Assembly: GCF_001037465.1 (NCBI RefSeq)
Contig: NZ_LFCV01000039.1
Location: forward strand, 1 to 54,598
DNA: 54,598 nucleotides
DNA from: Xenorhabdus khoisanae
Lineage (GTDB): Bacteria > Pseudomonadota > Gammaproteobacteria > Enterobacterales > Enterobacteriaceae
Reading direction: 5' to 3'
Of the stretch, positions 19,761-29,973 are shown in pieces. The notes below the pieces were generated by a model, which saw only the letters and a list, made by a program, of their open reading frames with translations, did not search any database and was not told the DNA's origin. Both the position numbers and the translations under genes were made by a program. How positions within the stretch are numbered: the stretch's first letter is position 1; every line of letters starts with the position of its first letter.

Positions 19761-20840
19761 CTATTTGTGGCCGTAAGCACGAGGTTGTGTGTAATGGTCA
19801 ATCAGCGGCACGCAGATATTTGCCAGCAATACAGCAAATGCCACGGCATCCGGATAACCGCCATAAACACGAATCACCCAAATCAGCACTCCAATGATGG
19901 CCCCATAAATCAAACGGCCTTTTGGCGTTGTTGATGCACTGACGGGATCTGTCGCAATAAAAAAGGCACCTAACATGGTTGCGCCGGAAAGAAGCTGCAA
20001 TAAAGGTGAAGAATAGCGAGTGGGATCAATAAGCCAGCTCAGCAATGCACAGGCACCTAATGACAAAATAAATGCGGCTGGGATCTGCCAACTGATAACT
20101 TTTCGGTTGAGCATAATTAACCCACCGATCAGATAAGCAATATTAACCCATTGCCAGCCAATACCCGCCAAAGTACCCTGCAATATCGGCTGTTGTAATA
20201 CTTCATTAATATCGTGAGTCAGTCTGCCGGTTTTAAAACTATCCAGCGGTGTTGCCTGACTCAGTCCATCAATGCCTTGTTGTAGCTGTAGCAGGGTAGA
20301 ACCATCCGGTGTATGCCCTGTGAAGATAACCATCAGGCTATCCCAAGGGGTTAAAGTGAATGCCTGTAAAGAAGCGGGTGGCATCCAACTGGTCATTTGC
20401 ACAGGAAATGAGATAAGCAGAACGACATAGCCCACCATGGCAGGGTTAAATGGATTTTGTCCAAGCCCGCCATACAAATGTTTGGCAATAATGATGGCAA
20501 AAAATGTGCCGAGAACAATCAGCCACCAAGGGGCTAAGGGTGGCAAACTCATTCCCAGAAGTAACCCTGTCACTAAAGCTGAGTTATCTTTGAGATAAGG
20601 CATGACCAACTGTTTTTTTAGCGCAATGGCAGCGGATTCCGCTAACAATGCGGTAATGACTGCTAAGGAGATTTGGAACAAGGTGCCATAGCCAAAGAAG
20701 TAGGTTTGTACAGCAATACCGGGAATGGCAGCTAAAACCACCCAAAGCATAATCTGGCTGGTACTTTTTTGATTGTGTGTAAAAGGCGAACTTGCGACTT
20801 TTAGCTGGTTATTGTCAGTGTTTACTGGCCTGAATTTCAT
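19761..20840 (-). CDS. rsxD: Rsx electron transport complex subunit D
   Basis: RsxD is a multi-spanning inner-membrane subunit that binds FMN covalently through Thr in [13 protein letters not shown]. The 359 residues carry eight to ten hydrophobic segments and the family motifs [36 protein letters not shown] and [16 protein letters not shown]. The N-terminus is a few residues longer than in E. coli ([14 protein letters not shown] precedes VASSPFTHN). It lies 12 bases after rsxC within the same operon. Confidence 0.96.
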   Translation of the reverse strand: MKFRPVNTDNNQLKVASSPFTHNQKSTSQIMLWVVLAAIPGIAVQTYFFGYGTLFQISLAVITALLAESAAIALKKQLVMPYLKDNSALVTGLLLGMSLPPLAPWWLIVLGTFFAIIIAKHLYGGLGQNPFNPAMVGYVVLLISFPVQMTSWMPPASLQAFTLTPWDSLMVIFTGHTPDGSTLLQLQQGIDGLSQATPLDSFKTGRLTHDINEVLQQPILQGTLAGIGWQWVNIAYLIGGLIMLNRKVISWQIPAAFILSLGACALLSWLIDPTRYSSPLLQLLSGATMLGAFFIATDPVSASTTPKGRLIYGAIIGVLIWVIRVYGGYPDAVAFAVLLANICVPLIDHYTQPRAYGHK

Positions 20841-20852
20841 TGATAAATGTCA

Positions 20853-23099
20853 CTATTCTGTTGGAACTTCTTGTTTTTCTTGGGCTGCTTTCTTGGCTTT
20901 AACACGAGCAATTGCGGCAGCGACAGCAGCTTTGCGTGGATCGGTTTCTTCCGGTTCAGCGGCAACTACTGGTTTTATATCAGGGGGGTGCTGATTTTGA
21001 GCTTCTTTCTTTGCCTTAGCACGGGCAATTGCGGCAGCGACAGCAGCTTTGCGTGGGTCGACTTCTTCCGGCTCAGCGGTAACGACCGGTTGTGCAGCAG
21101 GTTCAGGCTGATTCTGTGCGGCTTTCTTTGCCTTAGCACGGGCAATCGCGGCAGCAACGGCAGCTTTGCGTGGGTCGGTTTCTTCCGGCTCAGCGGTAAC
21201 GACCGGCTGTGCAGCAGGTTCAGACTGATTCTGTGCGGCTTTCTTTGTCTTAGCACGGGCAATTGCGGCAGCAACAGCGGCTTTACGCGAATCAGTTTCT
21301 TCCACTTCCACACTATTTTGTGGGGCAGCGGGTGATGTTGTCACTTCTTCACTTTGGGCTGCTTTTTTCGCTTTTGCTCTGGCTATTGCAGCGGCGAGAG
21401 CAGCTTTACGGGGATCATCACTCTCAGTTGATACTGTTGCTTTTGTATCTGTATCTGAGTTTGAAACCGCCTGTTTTTCTGCCTGACGAGCACGTAATTG
21501 TTCTTTTCTGGCTTTACGTGCCGCAATGACCGCTGCATTGTCCGGTAATTGTCCTGCTTGTATCGTGATCGATTCGCCTGCATTGTTCTGCTTTTCTTTC
21601 ACGCGAGCAAGTGCGGTTTCGATAGCGTTTTTATCACTACTGGTTATTTGTACAGCTGATTTCTTATGGCGTTCTTCACGCGCCAATTTCTCTCGCTCCA
21701 TACGCACTTGTTTGGCTTCGAAACGAATTTTCGCTTCAGCAGAACGGCGTGTTTCTGCGTCTATAGCCCGTATTTCCGCTTTTTCCTGTCGGTAATATTG
21801 GACGAGGGGAATATTGCTTGGACACACATAAGCACAAGCACCACATTCGATACAGTCGAATAAATGGTGGTTTTTAGCTTTTTCATGTTCTTGCCCACGG
21901 CTGAACCAATAGAGTTGTTGTGGCAGTAATCCGGCCGGACATGCTTCAACACATAAGCCACAGCGAATGCAAGCCTCTTCAATCTCTTTAGGTTCCATTT
22001 CTTGCGCTGAAGGAGCAAGAATACAGTTACTGATTTTGACGATGGGCACATTCAGATCAGGTAAGGTAAAGCCCATTAATGGCCCACCCATAATGACCAT
22101 TTGTTCTGTTTTAGGCTTGAATCCAACTTGTTGTAGCAAGAACCGAACCGGCGTGCCAAGGCGTGCCCAGAAGTTACCCGGGGAAGTGACGGCTTCTCCT
22201 GTCAGGGTTACGATGCGTTCAATAAGGGGTTCTCCATCAATGATAGCGCGCTTAATCGCCATCACTGTACCGACGTTTTGCATGAGAACACCGATATCAG
22301 AAGATCGCCCACCGGATGGAACTTCTTTACCAGTCAGAATCTTGGTAAGTTGTTTGGCTCCACCCGAAGGATATTTCGTTGGAATTACCCGTACAATAAT
22401 AGACTTATCACCATTAAGCGCTTTATTCAGAGCGTCAATTGCTTCGGGTTTATTATCTTCAATACCGATCAACACCTGTTTTGGGTTGAGCAAGTGCATC
22501 AGGATGCGAGTCCCTTCGATAACTTCTTGCGCATGCTCCTGCATCAAGCGGTCATCAGCAGTAATATAGGGCTCACACTCTGCGGCATTGATAATCAACG
22601 TCTTGAGGTTGTATTTCCCGCCCTTAAGTTTTATTGCCGTCGGGAAGCCGGCACCACCTAAACCCGCAATGCCCGCTTGCTGGATGCGTTGTAATAATTC
22701 ATCGGCATCAAGTTTTGTGTAATCAGGAGATTGGATTCGCTCGCACCATTGGTCTTCTCCGTCAGGATGCAACCGGACACACAATTCTTTCAGCCCGGAA
22801 GGGTGTGCCGTAACACAAGGTTCGATTGCTGTAATCGTCCCTGAGGTAGAGGCATGGACAGGAACGGTTCGGCCTGTTCCGATAGTCAATGGTTGGCCTT
22901 TCAGAACCTTATCACCCACCTTAACCAGTAATTCACCTTCCGGCCCCAAATGCTGTTGCAGGGGAATGATGAATTCATTCGGCAGTGGAGCGTAGCGTAA
23001 TGGCGTACGGCTGGATTGCAGTTTCATTTCCGGTGGATGAATACCACCCTCAAAATCCCATATTTTATTCTTGTTAAGCCAGTTGAGTAGATTAAACAT
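20853..23099 (-). CDS. rsxC: Rsx electron transport complex subunit C, with tandem C-terminal repeats
   Basis: RsxC is the peripheral NADH- and FMN-binding iron-sulfur subunit that feeds electrons into the membrane complex. The start at 23099 ([19 protein letters not shown]) gives 748 residues; E. coli has 740. The body has a glycine-rich nucleotide-binding stretch ([17 protein letters not shown]), [16 protein letters not shown], and two 4Fe-4S motifs, [12 protein letters not shown] and [12 protein letters not shown]. The last ~190 residues are helical Ala/Lys-rich repeats. Five units resemble [20 protein letters not shown], with a 39-residue period in the central ones. The tail is expected to vary in copy number between strains. 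The gene overlaps rsxB by eight bases. Confidence 0.96.
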   Translation of the reverse strand: MFNLLNWLNKNKIWDFEGGIHPPEMKLQSSRTPLRYAPLPNEFIIPLQQHLGPEGELLVKVGDKVLKGQPLTIGTGRTVPVHASTSGTITAIEPCVTAHPSGLKELCVRLHPDGEDQWCERIQSPDYTKLDADELLQRIQQAGIAGLGGAGFPTAIKLKGGKYNLKTLIINAAECEPYITADDRLMQEHAQEVIEGTRILMHLLNPKQVLIGIEDNKPEAIDALNKALNGDKSIIVRVIPTKYPSGGAKQLTKILTGKEVPSGGRSSDIGVLMQNVGTVMAIKRAIIDGEPLIERIVTLTGEAVTSPGNFWARLGTPVRFLLQQVGFKPKTEQMVIMGGPLMGFTLPDLNVPIVKISNCILAPSAQEMEPKEIEEACIRCGLCVEACPAGLLPQQLYWFSRGQEHEKAKNHHLFDCIECGACAYVCPSNIPLVQYYRQEKAEIRAIDAETRRSAEAKIRFEAKQVRMEREKLAREERHKKSAVQITSSDKNAIETALARVKEKQNNAGESITIQAGQLPDNAAVIAARKARKEQLRARQAEKQAVSNSDTDTKATVSTESDDPRKAALAAAIARAKAKKAAQSEEVTTSPAAPQNSVEVEETDSRKAAVAAAIARAKTKKAAQNQSEPAAQPVVTAEPEETDPRKAAVAAAIARAKAKKAAQNQPEPAAQPVVTAEPEEVDPRKAAVAAAIARAKAKKEAQNQHPPDIKPVVAAEPEETDPRKAAVAAAIARVKAKKAAQEKQEVPTE
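20868..21430 (-). repeat. 117-bp tandem repeats encoding the RsxC tail
   Basis: The same 15-20 base landmarks (for example the complement of TTAGCACGGGCAAT) recur at 21016, 21133 and 21250, exactly 117 bases apart, which is 39 codons. Two more diverged units flank them. The near identity of the central copies suggests recent duplication or gene conversion. Confidence 0.9.
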
Positions 23100-23715
23100 T
23101 GCTTTTAACCTCAACAGGTTTAACAGGAGAGAACATAGTAGGTTCAGGTGTCACAGGAATGTTTTTTACCGGAATGGTGTTTAAATCCCATTTCCAATTT
23201 GAGGTGGTCGTTGCTACAGGGATCATTGTAATGCAATCAGTTGGACAAGGTGCGACACACAGGTCGCAGCCCGTGCAGAGATCTTCAACAACAGTGTGCA
23301 TAGCGCGGTTTGCACCAATAATGGCATCAACCGGACATGCCTGAATACATTTGGTGCAGCCTATGCAGTTCTCTTCATCAATAAAAGCCACTTTTCTGGC
23401 CGGGTTTTGTACGCTTTCATCGCCGTTCAATGGTTGAGGATCAACACCCAGTAACTCGGATATTTTGAGCATCACTTGCTCTCCGCCGGGCGCACATTTG
23501 TTGATCATCTCACCGTTATTGGCAACGGCTTCTGCATAAGGGCGGCAGCCGGGATAGCTACATTGCCCGCATTGACTCTGTGGTAGCAGATTATCGATTT
23601 TCTCAACAATCGGATCTTCTTCTACTTTAAAACGACGGGCAGCAAAGCCAAGAATCAAGCCAAAGCTTAACCCGAGCATACTTAGTACGCCGATAGCAAG
23701 CCATAATGACATCAT
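23092..23715 (-). CDS. rsxB: Rsx electron transport complex subunit B
   Basis: RsxB is a membrane-anchored ferredoxin-like subunit. After an N-terminal helix ([20 protein letters not shown]) it has a CGQCSYPGC cluster-binding domain. Two bacterial ferredoxin motifs follow, [12 protein letters not shown] and [12 protein letters not shown]. Length (207) is slightly above E. coli (192) through a longer C-terminal tail. Its ATG shares one base with the rsxA stop (TGATG), so translation is coupled, and its end overlaps rsxC by eight bases. Confidence 0.96.
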   Translation of the reverse strand: MMSLWLAIGVLSMLGLSFGLILGFAARRFKVEEDPIVEKIDNLLPQSQCGQCSYPGCRPYAEAVANNGEMINKCAPGGEQVMLKISELLGVDPQPLNGDESVQNPARKVAFIDEENCIGCTKCIQACPVDAIIGANRAMHTVVEDLCTGCDLCVAPCPTDCITMIPVATTTSNWKWDLNTIPVKNIPVTPEPTMFSPVKPVEVKSNV

Positions 23716-24296
23716 CAGAATTTCACCAAACCACTAAAGCCCATAAATGCAAGGGACATTAATCCCGCAGTAATAAGCCCTATCGATGAACCACGAAAAG
23801 GGGCAGGAATATTGGCAACAGCCAAACGTTCACGAATGGCGGCAAACAGTACCATAACGAGGGAAAAACCCGCCGCGGCACTGAAACCGTATACGGCAGA
23901 CTGAAGAAAACCATGGGATTGGTTGACATTCAGCAGGGCGACACCGAGTACAGCACAGTTAGTTGTAATCAGTGGCAGGAAGATCCCTAAGAGCCGGTAA
24001 AGTGTCGGGCTTGTCTTGCGGACGACCAGTTCAGTAAATTGAACAACAACCGCAATGACAAGAATAAAACTCAAAGTACGCAAATAAACCAAATCAAGCG
24101 GTACAAGAATCAAGGTATTTATCAGCCATGAGCAGATAGAGGCTAACGTTAGAACAAAAGTTGTTGCTAACCCCATACCAATAGCGGTTTCGAGTTTTTT
24201 GGATACGCCCATAAAAGGACATAGCCCCAGGAATTTTACTAAAACAAAGTTATTGACCAAAACTGTGCCAATGAATAACAAGAGGTATTCAGTCAT
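23715..24296 (-). CDS. rsxA: Rsx electron transport complex subunit A
   Basis: RsxA is a 193-residue inner-membrane subunit with six hydrophobic helices, first gene of rsxABCDGE-nth. It is nearly identical to E. coli Rsx[38 protein letters not shown] and [19 protein letters not shown]. The start at 24296 is set by that alignment; the frame is open 24 codons further but without homology. A hairpin at 24348-24365 lies in the 107-base gap to ydgK. Confidence 0.96.
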   Translation of the reverse strand: MTEYLLLFIGTVLVNNFVLVKFLGLCPFMGVSKKLETAIGMGLATTFVLTLASICSWLINTLILVPLDLVYLRTLSFILVIAVVVQFTELVVRKTSPTLYRLLGIFLPLITTNCAVLGVALLNVNQSHGFLQSAVYGFSAAAGFSLVMVLFAAIRERLAVANIPAPFRGSSIGLITAGLMSLAFMGFSGLVKF

Positions 24297-24347
24297 TGCT
24301 ATACCTGAAAATAATATGCTGGAAAATATACAGTTTGAATAGAAATT

Positions 24348-24365
24348 CCTCACCTGACGGTGAGG
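24348..24365 (-). promoter_or_regulatory. Hairpin upstream of rsxA
   Basis: Seven-base perfect arms CCTCACC and GGTGAGG around a four-base loop in the gap between ydgK and rsxA. There is no T run in either direction, so it may be an mRNA-processing or stability element, or a weak attenuator. Confidence 0.35.
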
Positions 24366-24403
24366 CAAGTAGGGGCAATGATAACAATCAATTGTGGGGT
24401 ATG

Positions 24404-24844
24404 TTATCGATCTTGTGTGAAAGTCATTTTTACGCGATAAGAGCGTTTAATATAAGGAACAAAAACAGCAGCAGCCAGTAATGTCCATAATAAGGATCGT
24501 ACTGCCATCTCATCAGTAATGGGGGAAAAGGCAAAGGTTTTTATGGCAATCAAAACAGAAACCATAAGCCAAATAATAAAAATACGTGGGAAGCGTTTTG
24601 AACGAATAAAAAGTAACTTCAAAACCCAAGCAGTAAAACACCACATTATTGCTGAGGTTAATACTGAGATATACCACATAGCGGTAAAGCTACTATTGAA
24701 TTGATGAATAGCTTCATTTTTATGGATAAACATCATGGCATATAACAATAGAATAAAGCTGGCGGCGATTAATGTCATGATTAAGTAAGCAGCAGGTGCT
24801 AATAACCAGCCGCTAATGCGGTAATAATCATTGGATTGATACAT
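24404..24844 (-). CDS. ydgK: DUF2569 inner-membrane protein YdgK
   Basis: A 146-residue membrane protein of unknown function with four predicted helices (around residues 13-38, 56-80, 87-104 and 114-130). The opening [12 protein letters not shown] is characteristic of DUF2569. In E. coli ydgK lies at the same place, just before rsxA, and the position is conserved here, with about 107 bases between the genes. It may be cotranscribed with the rsx operon. Confidence 0.85.
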   Translation of the reverse strand: MYQSNDYYRISGWLLAPAAYLIMTLIAASFILLLYAMMFIHKNEAIHQFNSSFTAMWYISVLTSAIMWCFTAWVLKLLFIRSKRFPRIFIIWLMVSVLIAIKTFAFSPITDEMAVRSLLWTLLAAAVFVPYIKRSYRVKMTFTQDR

Positions 24845-24992
24845 AAAGAAATCTTCGCTCCATAATGAGTATTTTGATATAGAGAAAAGATGGTAACACA
24901 GATACCAGGATTATTTGCTAACGTATGATAGGTGGTGCTATTTTCTGATGTCTTGTTACTGGTTTGTAGTATTACGATTTTTAGAGGCAGTT

Positions 24993-26033
24993 ATGAGTGA
25001 TTTTTTAAAAGTTGGTTTGGTAGGTTACGGCTATGCAAGCAAGACTTTCCATGCACCATTGATTGCGGGAACACCTAATGTTCAGCTGGTGGCTATCTCA
25101 AGTAGCGATGCAGAGAAAGTAAAAAAAGACTGGCCAACGGTGTCAGTGACTTCCTCTCCGGAAACCTTATTCAGTGATCCGAATATTGATCTTATTGTTA
25201 TCCCAACACCCAATGATACTCACTATCCACTGGCACAAAAGGCTCTGGCGGCAGGTAAGCATGTTGTCGTTGATAAGCCTTTTACTATTACAGTGGAACA
25301 GGCAGAATCCCTGAGAAAACAAGCAGAAGAAGCTAATTTATTGTTATCTGTATTCCATAATCGTCGCTGGGATTCAGGTTTTTTGACAGTGAAGTCACTG
25401 ATTAAAGAAAATAAATTAGGGGCATTGAAATATTATGAAGCCCATTTTGACCGTTACCGTCCCGCTGTTCGCCAACGCTGGCGTGAAGCTGCCGGTGTGG
25501 GGAGTGGTATTTGGTATGATTTAGCCCCGCATTTATTGGATCAGGCTGTTCAACTATTTGGCAAGCCAAAAGCGATAACGGTGGATTTAGGCATGATACG
25601 ACCGAATGCAGAGACAGCGGATTATTTTCATGCACAGCTCACTTATCCTGATTTAAAAGTCGTGCTACATGCAACCATGCTTGCAGCAGCAGAATCGCCT
25701 ATTTTTACGTTGCACGGTATGGATGGAAGTTACATCAAGTATGGTTTAGATCCACAAGAAGAACGCTTGAAAGCAGGTGAAAGGCCCCCTCGGGCTGATT
25801 GGGGCTATGATGCTCGTGATGGTTCGGTGACGTTGTCACAAGGTGAGAACTTGATTACACAAGTGATACCCACTTTACCCGGCCATTATGGTACTTATTA
25901 TGCCGCAATTCGTGATGCTATTTTGTTTGGTAAGCCTAACCCAGTGACTGCCAGTGAAGCTATTTTGATCATGAAGCTTATTGAAGCAGGTGAAAAATCA
26001 GCAAAAGAACAACGCACAATTCTGATTGATTGA
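24993..26033 (+). CDS. ydgJ: Gfo/Idh/MocA-family oxidoreductase YdgJ
   Basis: An NAD(P)-dependent oxidoreductase of the glucose-fructose oxidoreductase family; the substrate is not known. The 346-residue product (start MSDFLKVGLVGYG) has an N-terminal Rossmann fold with GYGYASKTFHAPLI, the family DKP motif (HVVVDKPFTITVE), and a C-terminal sheet domain with WDSGFLTVK and GIWYDLAPHLLDQA. The start at 24993 gives the same length as E. coli YdgJ; 26 additional in-frame codons upstream show no homology. It is followed by yfeH, whose start lies 37 bases downstream, so they may form an operon. Confidence 0.93.
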   Translation: MSDFLKVGLVGYGYASKTFHAPLIAGTPNVQLVAISSSDAEKVKKDWPTVSVTSSPETLFSDPNIDLIVIPTPNDTHYPLAQKALAAGKHVVVDKPFTITVEQAESLRKQAEEANLLLSVFHNRRWDSGFLTVKSLIKENKLGALKYYEAHFDRYRPAVRQRWREAAGVGSGIWYDLAPHLLDQAVQLFGKPKAITVDLGMIRPNAETADYFHAQLTYPDLKVVLHATMLAAAESPIFTLHGMDGSYIKYGLDPQEERLKAGERPPRADWGYDARDGSVTLSQGENLITQVIPTLPGHYGTYYAAIRDAILFGKPNPVTASEAILIMKLIEAGEKSAKEQRTILID

Positions 26034-26070
26034 TCACGCTGTGGCCGGTAAGGCAAAGGGAGCTATTTTA

Positions 26071-27072
26071 ATGAACTTGTTGCAGAGATTAAGAATTGAT
26101 CCTTTTTTAGTGGTATTGATTACAGTGGTTATCATTGCATCGTTTTTTCCCTGTGAAGGCGAAGCTAAAAAATGGTTTCAACACTTAACAACAGCCGCCA
26201 TTGCATTGTTGTTCTTTATGCATGGCGCGAAATTATCCCGCAGTGCGATTTTGGCAGGTATCGGGCACTGGAAATTGCATTTGGTGATTTTTATTAGCAC
26301 CTTTGTCTTATTCCCAATATTGGGAATGGGGCTGCATTTCATTGTGCCGGAATGGATGTCTCCTACGGTTTATATGGGATTTCTTTATCTTTGTGTTTTA
26401 CCTGCTACTGTGCAGTCGGCTATTGCCTTTACTTCCGTTGCTGGAGGAAATGTCGCTGCTGCAATATGTAGTGCTTCCGCTTCAAGTCTATTAGGTGTGT
26501 TCTTATCCCCATTATTGGTTGGTTTTTTAATTCAAACGCATGAAGGGGGCGCTCATACTGATACCTGGCAGGCGATAAAAGATATTATATTGCAGCTGAT
26601 GGTTCCTTTTATTGTTGGTCATCTGTCACGTCCTCTGATTGCCGGTTGGGTGGAAAAACACAAGAAACTGGTCAACATGACTGACCGTTCCTCCATTTTG
26701 CTGGTGGTATATGTGGCATTCAGTGAAGCGGTGGTGGAAGGTATTTGGCATAAAATTGATGCCTATTCACTTGTTATGATTGGTATTGTGTGCTGTGTTC
26801 TATTAGCGCTCGTGTTAATGATTAATGTGTATAGTTCGCGTTTGCTTGGCTTCAGCAAAGAAGACGAAATTACCATTGTTTTTTGTGGTTCGAAGAAGAG
26901 CCTGGCGAATGGTGTACCGATGGCTAATGTATTATTTCCTGCTTCTATGGTAGGGGTAATGTTATTGCCGTTGATGATTTTCCACCAGATCCAACTGATG
27001 GTTTGCGCGGTTCTGGCTCAGCGTTATGCACGACGTTCAAAACCCAGCTTAGAGCCTAAAAAGGCAGATTAA
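26071..27072 (+). CDS. yfeH: YfeH family bile acid:sodium symporter-like transporter
   Basis: A member of the bile acid:sodium symporter (BASS/SBF-like) superfamily; the natural substrate in enterobacteria is unknown. The 333-residue protein has about ten hydrophobic helices. It carries the YfeH signatures TTAAIALLFFMHGAKLSR, SAIAFTSVAGGNVAAAICSA and EITIVFCGSKKSLANGVPMA. The start at 26071 (MNLLQRLRIDPF) matches E. coli and has AAGGGAGC upstream. In E. coli yfeH is elsewhere, so its position after ydgJ is a rearrangement specific to this lineage. Confidence 0.93.
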   Translation: MNLLQRLRIDPFLVVLITVVIIASFFPCEGEAKKWFQHLTTAAIALLFFMHGAKLSRSAILAGIGHWKLHLVIFISTFVLFPILGMGLHFIVPEWMSPTVYMGFLYLCVLPATVQSAIAFTSVAGGNVAAAICSASASSLLGVFLSPLLVGFLIQTHEGGAHTDTWQAIKDIILQLMVPFIVGHLSRPLIAGWVEKHKKLVNMTDRSSILLVVYVAFSEAVVEGIWHKIDAYSLVMIGIVCCVLLALVLMINVYSSRLLGFSKEDEITIVFCGSKKSLANGVPMANVLFPASMVGVMLLPLMIFHQIQLMVCAVLAQRYARRSKPSLEPKKAD

Positions 27073-27083
27073 TTTCTGCCTTT
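27060..27083. terminator. Terminator at the end of yfeH
   Basis: Arms AAAGGCAGA (27060-27068) and TCTGCCTTT (27075-27083) around a six-base loop. The repeat spans the yfeH stop codon and is placed between convergent yfeH and add, so it may serve both. Confidence 0.65.
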
Positions 27084-27149
27084 AGAGTTAACTCATTTTA
27101 AATCACGGGTTTTGAAAAAACTGATTTTGAGAATAAGTAGTAGTATTTC

Positions 27150-28151
27150 TTAGCGATTTGCCACTTTCTCTTTCAGGGCTTGCTTTTCCGCTTCGCTGAG
27201 GAATGCGGTTGCTAATCCATTAATCTGCGCCTGTCGGATTTGTTCTGGAGACAGTCCTGCTGCCGGTGCAGCAATCTCATACTCGTGGCGAATTTCAATA
27301 CCTTCGACTGCCGGGTCATCGGTATTGATTGATGCCAAAATACCGTGTTCAAGGAATTGTTTCAGCGGGTGAGCTGGCAATAAGCCGACTGTGCTGGTTT
27401 GCAGGTTTGATGTCAGGCAAGATTCAATACCGATTCTGTGTTCAGCCAGATAGTCCATCAAAGCCGGATCAGTGATAGCTTTAACACCGTGCCCAATACG
27501 GGTTGCTCCCAATTCATTAATGGCATGCCAGATGCTTTCTGCACCAGCCGCTTCGCCGGCATGTACACTGATATTCCAGCCTGCATCACGCGCTTGGATG
27601 AAATGTTGTTCAAACAGATGGCCGGGGAAGCCGAGTTCATCGCCCGCCAGATCCAATGCTGTAATGTGTTGTTTATGAGCAAGAAGGCCAGTTAATTCTT
27701 GAGAACACGCCTTTTCTCCAAATGTTCTGCTCAATATGCCAATCAAACGGATCTGAATATCATGTTGCTGGCTTGCAGAATGGATGCCATCAATGATTGC
27801 TTCAACAACACCTTCAACAGGTAGTTGGTGCTTCATGGACATGTAGTAAGGAGAGAAACGCAGTTCAGCATAATCAAGGCCCGCGTTGACGGCATCTTCA
27901 ACGTTCTCAATGGCGACTCTGCGGCAGGCATCTAAATCAGCCAGAACAGTGACTCCCCAGTCCAGTTTCTGAAGGAAACTAACAAGGTTTGGTTCATTTT
28001 CGATGATCTGAACATGAGGACGCAATGCTTCCAGTTCATAAGCAGGAAGGGGGATATTATGCTGACGTGCAAGGGACAAGATGGTTTCGGGACGAATGTT
28101 GCCGTCAAGGTGACGGTGTAAATCGGTCAATGGAAGCTGTGTATCAATCAT
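27150..28151 (-). CDS. add: Adenosine deaminase
   Basis: Add deaminates adenosine and deoxyadenosine to inosine forms in purine salvage. The 333-residue TIM-barrel enzyme has the zinc ligands HRH in [14 protein letters not shown], the zinc-binding His in [11 protein letters not shown], and the catalytic region [10 protein letters not shown]. Length equals E. coli Add. It is transcribed leftward, convergent with yfeH; a terminator for the upstream ydgA separates the two. Confidence 0.97.
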   Translation of the reverse strand: MIDTQLPLTDLHRHLDGNIRPETILSLARQHNIPLPAYELEALRPHVQIIENEPNLVSFLQKLDWGVTVLADLDACRRVAIENVEDAVNAGLDYAELRFSPYYMSMKHQLPVEGVVEAIIDGIHSASQQHDIQIRLIGILSRTFGEKACSQELTGLLAHKQHITALDLAGDELGFPGHLFEQHFIQARDAGWNISVHAGEAAGAESIWHAINELGATRIGHGVKAITDPALMDYLAEHRIGIESCLTSNLQTSTVGLLPAHPLKQFLEHGILASINTDDPAVEGIEIRHEYEIAAPAAGLSPEQIRQAQINGLATAFLSEAEKQALKEKVANR

Positions 28152-28183
28152 TTTTTATCCTTCTTATTAAATTTCAGATATAC

Positions 28184-28212
28184 AAAAAAAGCCAGTCAAT
28201 GTATTGACTGGC
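28184..28212 (-). terminator. Rho-independent terminator of ydgA
   Basis: On the minus strand a perfect nine-base stem (28212-28204 with 28199-28191, loop TACA) is followed by seven T residues (28190-28184). This is a textbook intrinsic terminator between ydgA and add. Confidence 0.9.
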
Positions 28213-28287
28213 AAGAAAATAAAAGCACTATCGATGTTTTAGCGATGTCTTAGCAGTGCAGGTTTTTTCAACCTTATCATGCTGATT

Positions 28288-29805
28288 TTACTCACTATCT
28301 GTATCACCATGCGGGTCTTGTTCACCATTGTTATCATCATAGGAGTTGACAAGACCATTATCAAGCAAGAATTCATGCAGGCTGGATTCTTTGTTATTTA
28401 ATTTAACTTTGTCATTGGCGTACTGGAAATTAAGGCCAATAACACCGTTTTCATCAGTGAGGACTTTTTTCTTAACCCCTTCTTGAGTAAGCATTTGAAC
28501 CTGTTGTTCAGCCTTAGCCTCTGCCGCCGCTTTGTCTGCACCGTCTAAGATATCTGCTTGTGTGATAGACTCTACCAACATAGTTTTAGGTACGCTAACG
28601 CGTAATGACAGATCTTGGACCAGAGTGCGGATCATCTTTTCCGGTCCCATCAGGAATAACGCGTTCTTCTCTTCAGGAATGTTTTGCAAGGAAAGTTTGA
28701 AATCGACTGCGCTTTCACCTTTACTGTTTTTCCAACTGAAAGGAGCAATGCTGAATTGTGGATTTTTGTTCAGAAGTAAGTGTAAGTTATTGAGAACAGC
28801 GTAGGACGTGGCATCATAAGATAACTCATCTGATGCCACTAAACTATCGTGATAAGCCTGAGTGAACTTACGTACAGACTCACCATCTAATTTTTCCATG
28901 CCCAGAACAAACTTACCTGAGCCGAAATCTATATTTTTAACTTTTACTCCATCAACGCTGTAAGCGATTTTGATGTTCAGGTTATCTTTGTCCTCTGTCA
29001 AATCGGACGTAATTTTGAATCCCTTGAGAGAAGTTTCATCGGATTCGCCAGAAATCCCATGCATGGCAATTTCGCCAATGCTGTAGTTCTGGTTACCAAT
29101 ATAGATATCGAAATTACCTTTTTTGCTCTCCCCTGACAAATCAATGCTTTTCAGGATAATCGACTCTTTTTGGGTGGGGTCACTGAAAGATAATTCATCA
29201 CTTTTGGCGGAAAATGAAAATGCACTTAAATCACGGTTGGTATCAAAAATGATTTTTGCCCCGGAGAATGACAGAACGCGCTTCTCACCATTTTCCTTGC
29301 TCTCTGTATGGTTAATGGGGCTCAAGTTCATAATGGAAGAGAGACTTCTCCCATAGCTAATGCTGGTATCTAAACTGATTGGCGATTTTCCTTCGGTAAG
29401 CTTAAATAGCTCTTTCAGTGTATTGCTTTGTTCCAGTTCAGAATGGATGGATGCCATTTGCGGTGCTAAGTTGAATGTTTTCAGGTTAGCAACAGGAAAT
29501 GGACCATGAGCGATGGTTGATTTAAAAATAATTTCTTCGTTACTTAACGGAACACCTTTATCGTTTGACTGAATAGCTTTTATGTTCAGGATTAAACGGA
29601 CATCGGAACTGAAAACACCGCGTTTGAAGTCTTTTGCCTGCAATTCGATACCGCTTTCAGGAAATTCTTTTTTGAGTTCAGTGTTTGCCTTTGCGATGAA
29701 ACTATCCAAACGTCCTTCAAGCTTTTTACCTGTGTACCATGATGCACCTGTCCATACCGCTCCCAGAGCAACAATAACGCTTACAGCAACTAACGATTTT
29801 TTCAT
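28288..29805 (-). CDS. ydgA: DUF945 family protein YdgA
   Basis: YdgA is a conserved envelope protein of unknown biochemical function in enterobacteria. The 505-residue product has one N-terminal membrane anchor (KKSLVAVSVIVALGAVWTGA) followed by a large periplasmic region. This contains GRLDSFIAKANTELKK, repeated beta-rich segments and an acidic C-terminus ending EQDPHGDTDSE. The start at 29805 gives the usual MKK signal-anchor start; nine more codons are open upstream. It is upstream of add and downstream of manA on the same strand, as in E. coli, where manA and ydgA are neighbours. Confidence 0.9.
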   Translation of the reverse strand: MKKSLVAVSVIVALGAVWTGASWYTGKKLEGRLDSFIAKANTELKKEFPESGIELQAKDFKRGVFSSDVRLILNIKAIQSNDKGVPLSNEEIIFKSTIAHGPFPVANLKTFNLAPQMASIHSELEQSNTLKELFKLTEGKSPISLDTSISYGRSLSSIMNLSPINHTESKENGEKRVLSFSGAKIIFDTNRDLSAFSFSAKSDELSFSDPTQKESIILKSIDLSGESKKGNFDIYIGNQNYSIGEIAMHGISGESDETSLKGFKITSDLTEDKDNLNIKIAYSVDGVKVKNIDFGSGKFVLGMEKLDGESVRKFTQAYHDSLVASDELSYDATSYAVLNNLHLLLNKNPQFSIAPFSWKNSKGESAVDFKLSLQNIPEEKNALFLMGPEKMIRTLVQDLSLRVSVPKTMLVESITQADILDGADKAAAEAKAEQQVQMLTQEGVKKKVLTDENGVIGLNFQYANDKVKLNNKESSLHEFLLDNGLVNSYDDNNGEQDPHGDTDSE

Positions 29806-29973
29806 GTGGAAATCCCATCCTTTAACGCACATAGCATGGTTGATATGTGCTCTTTTATTTATGTCAATAATGGTTGTTAAGTGTATAGCCTAACTAAGAT
29901 ATTTTAATCATTTTTCACTGAAAATGTGATTAACAACCGATGTAATAGATATAACTATATGAATATAAAATAA

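Noticed and set aside
20847-21335. Long plus-strand frame opposite rsxC with repeated sequence
   Set aside because: It is the antisense shadow of the 117-bp repeats in rsxC, which keep all frames open.
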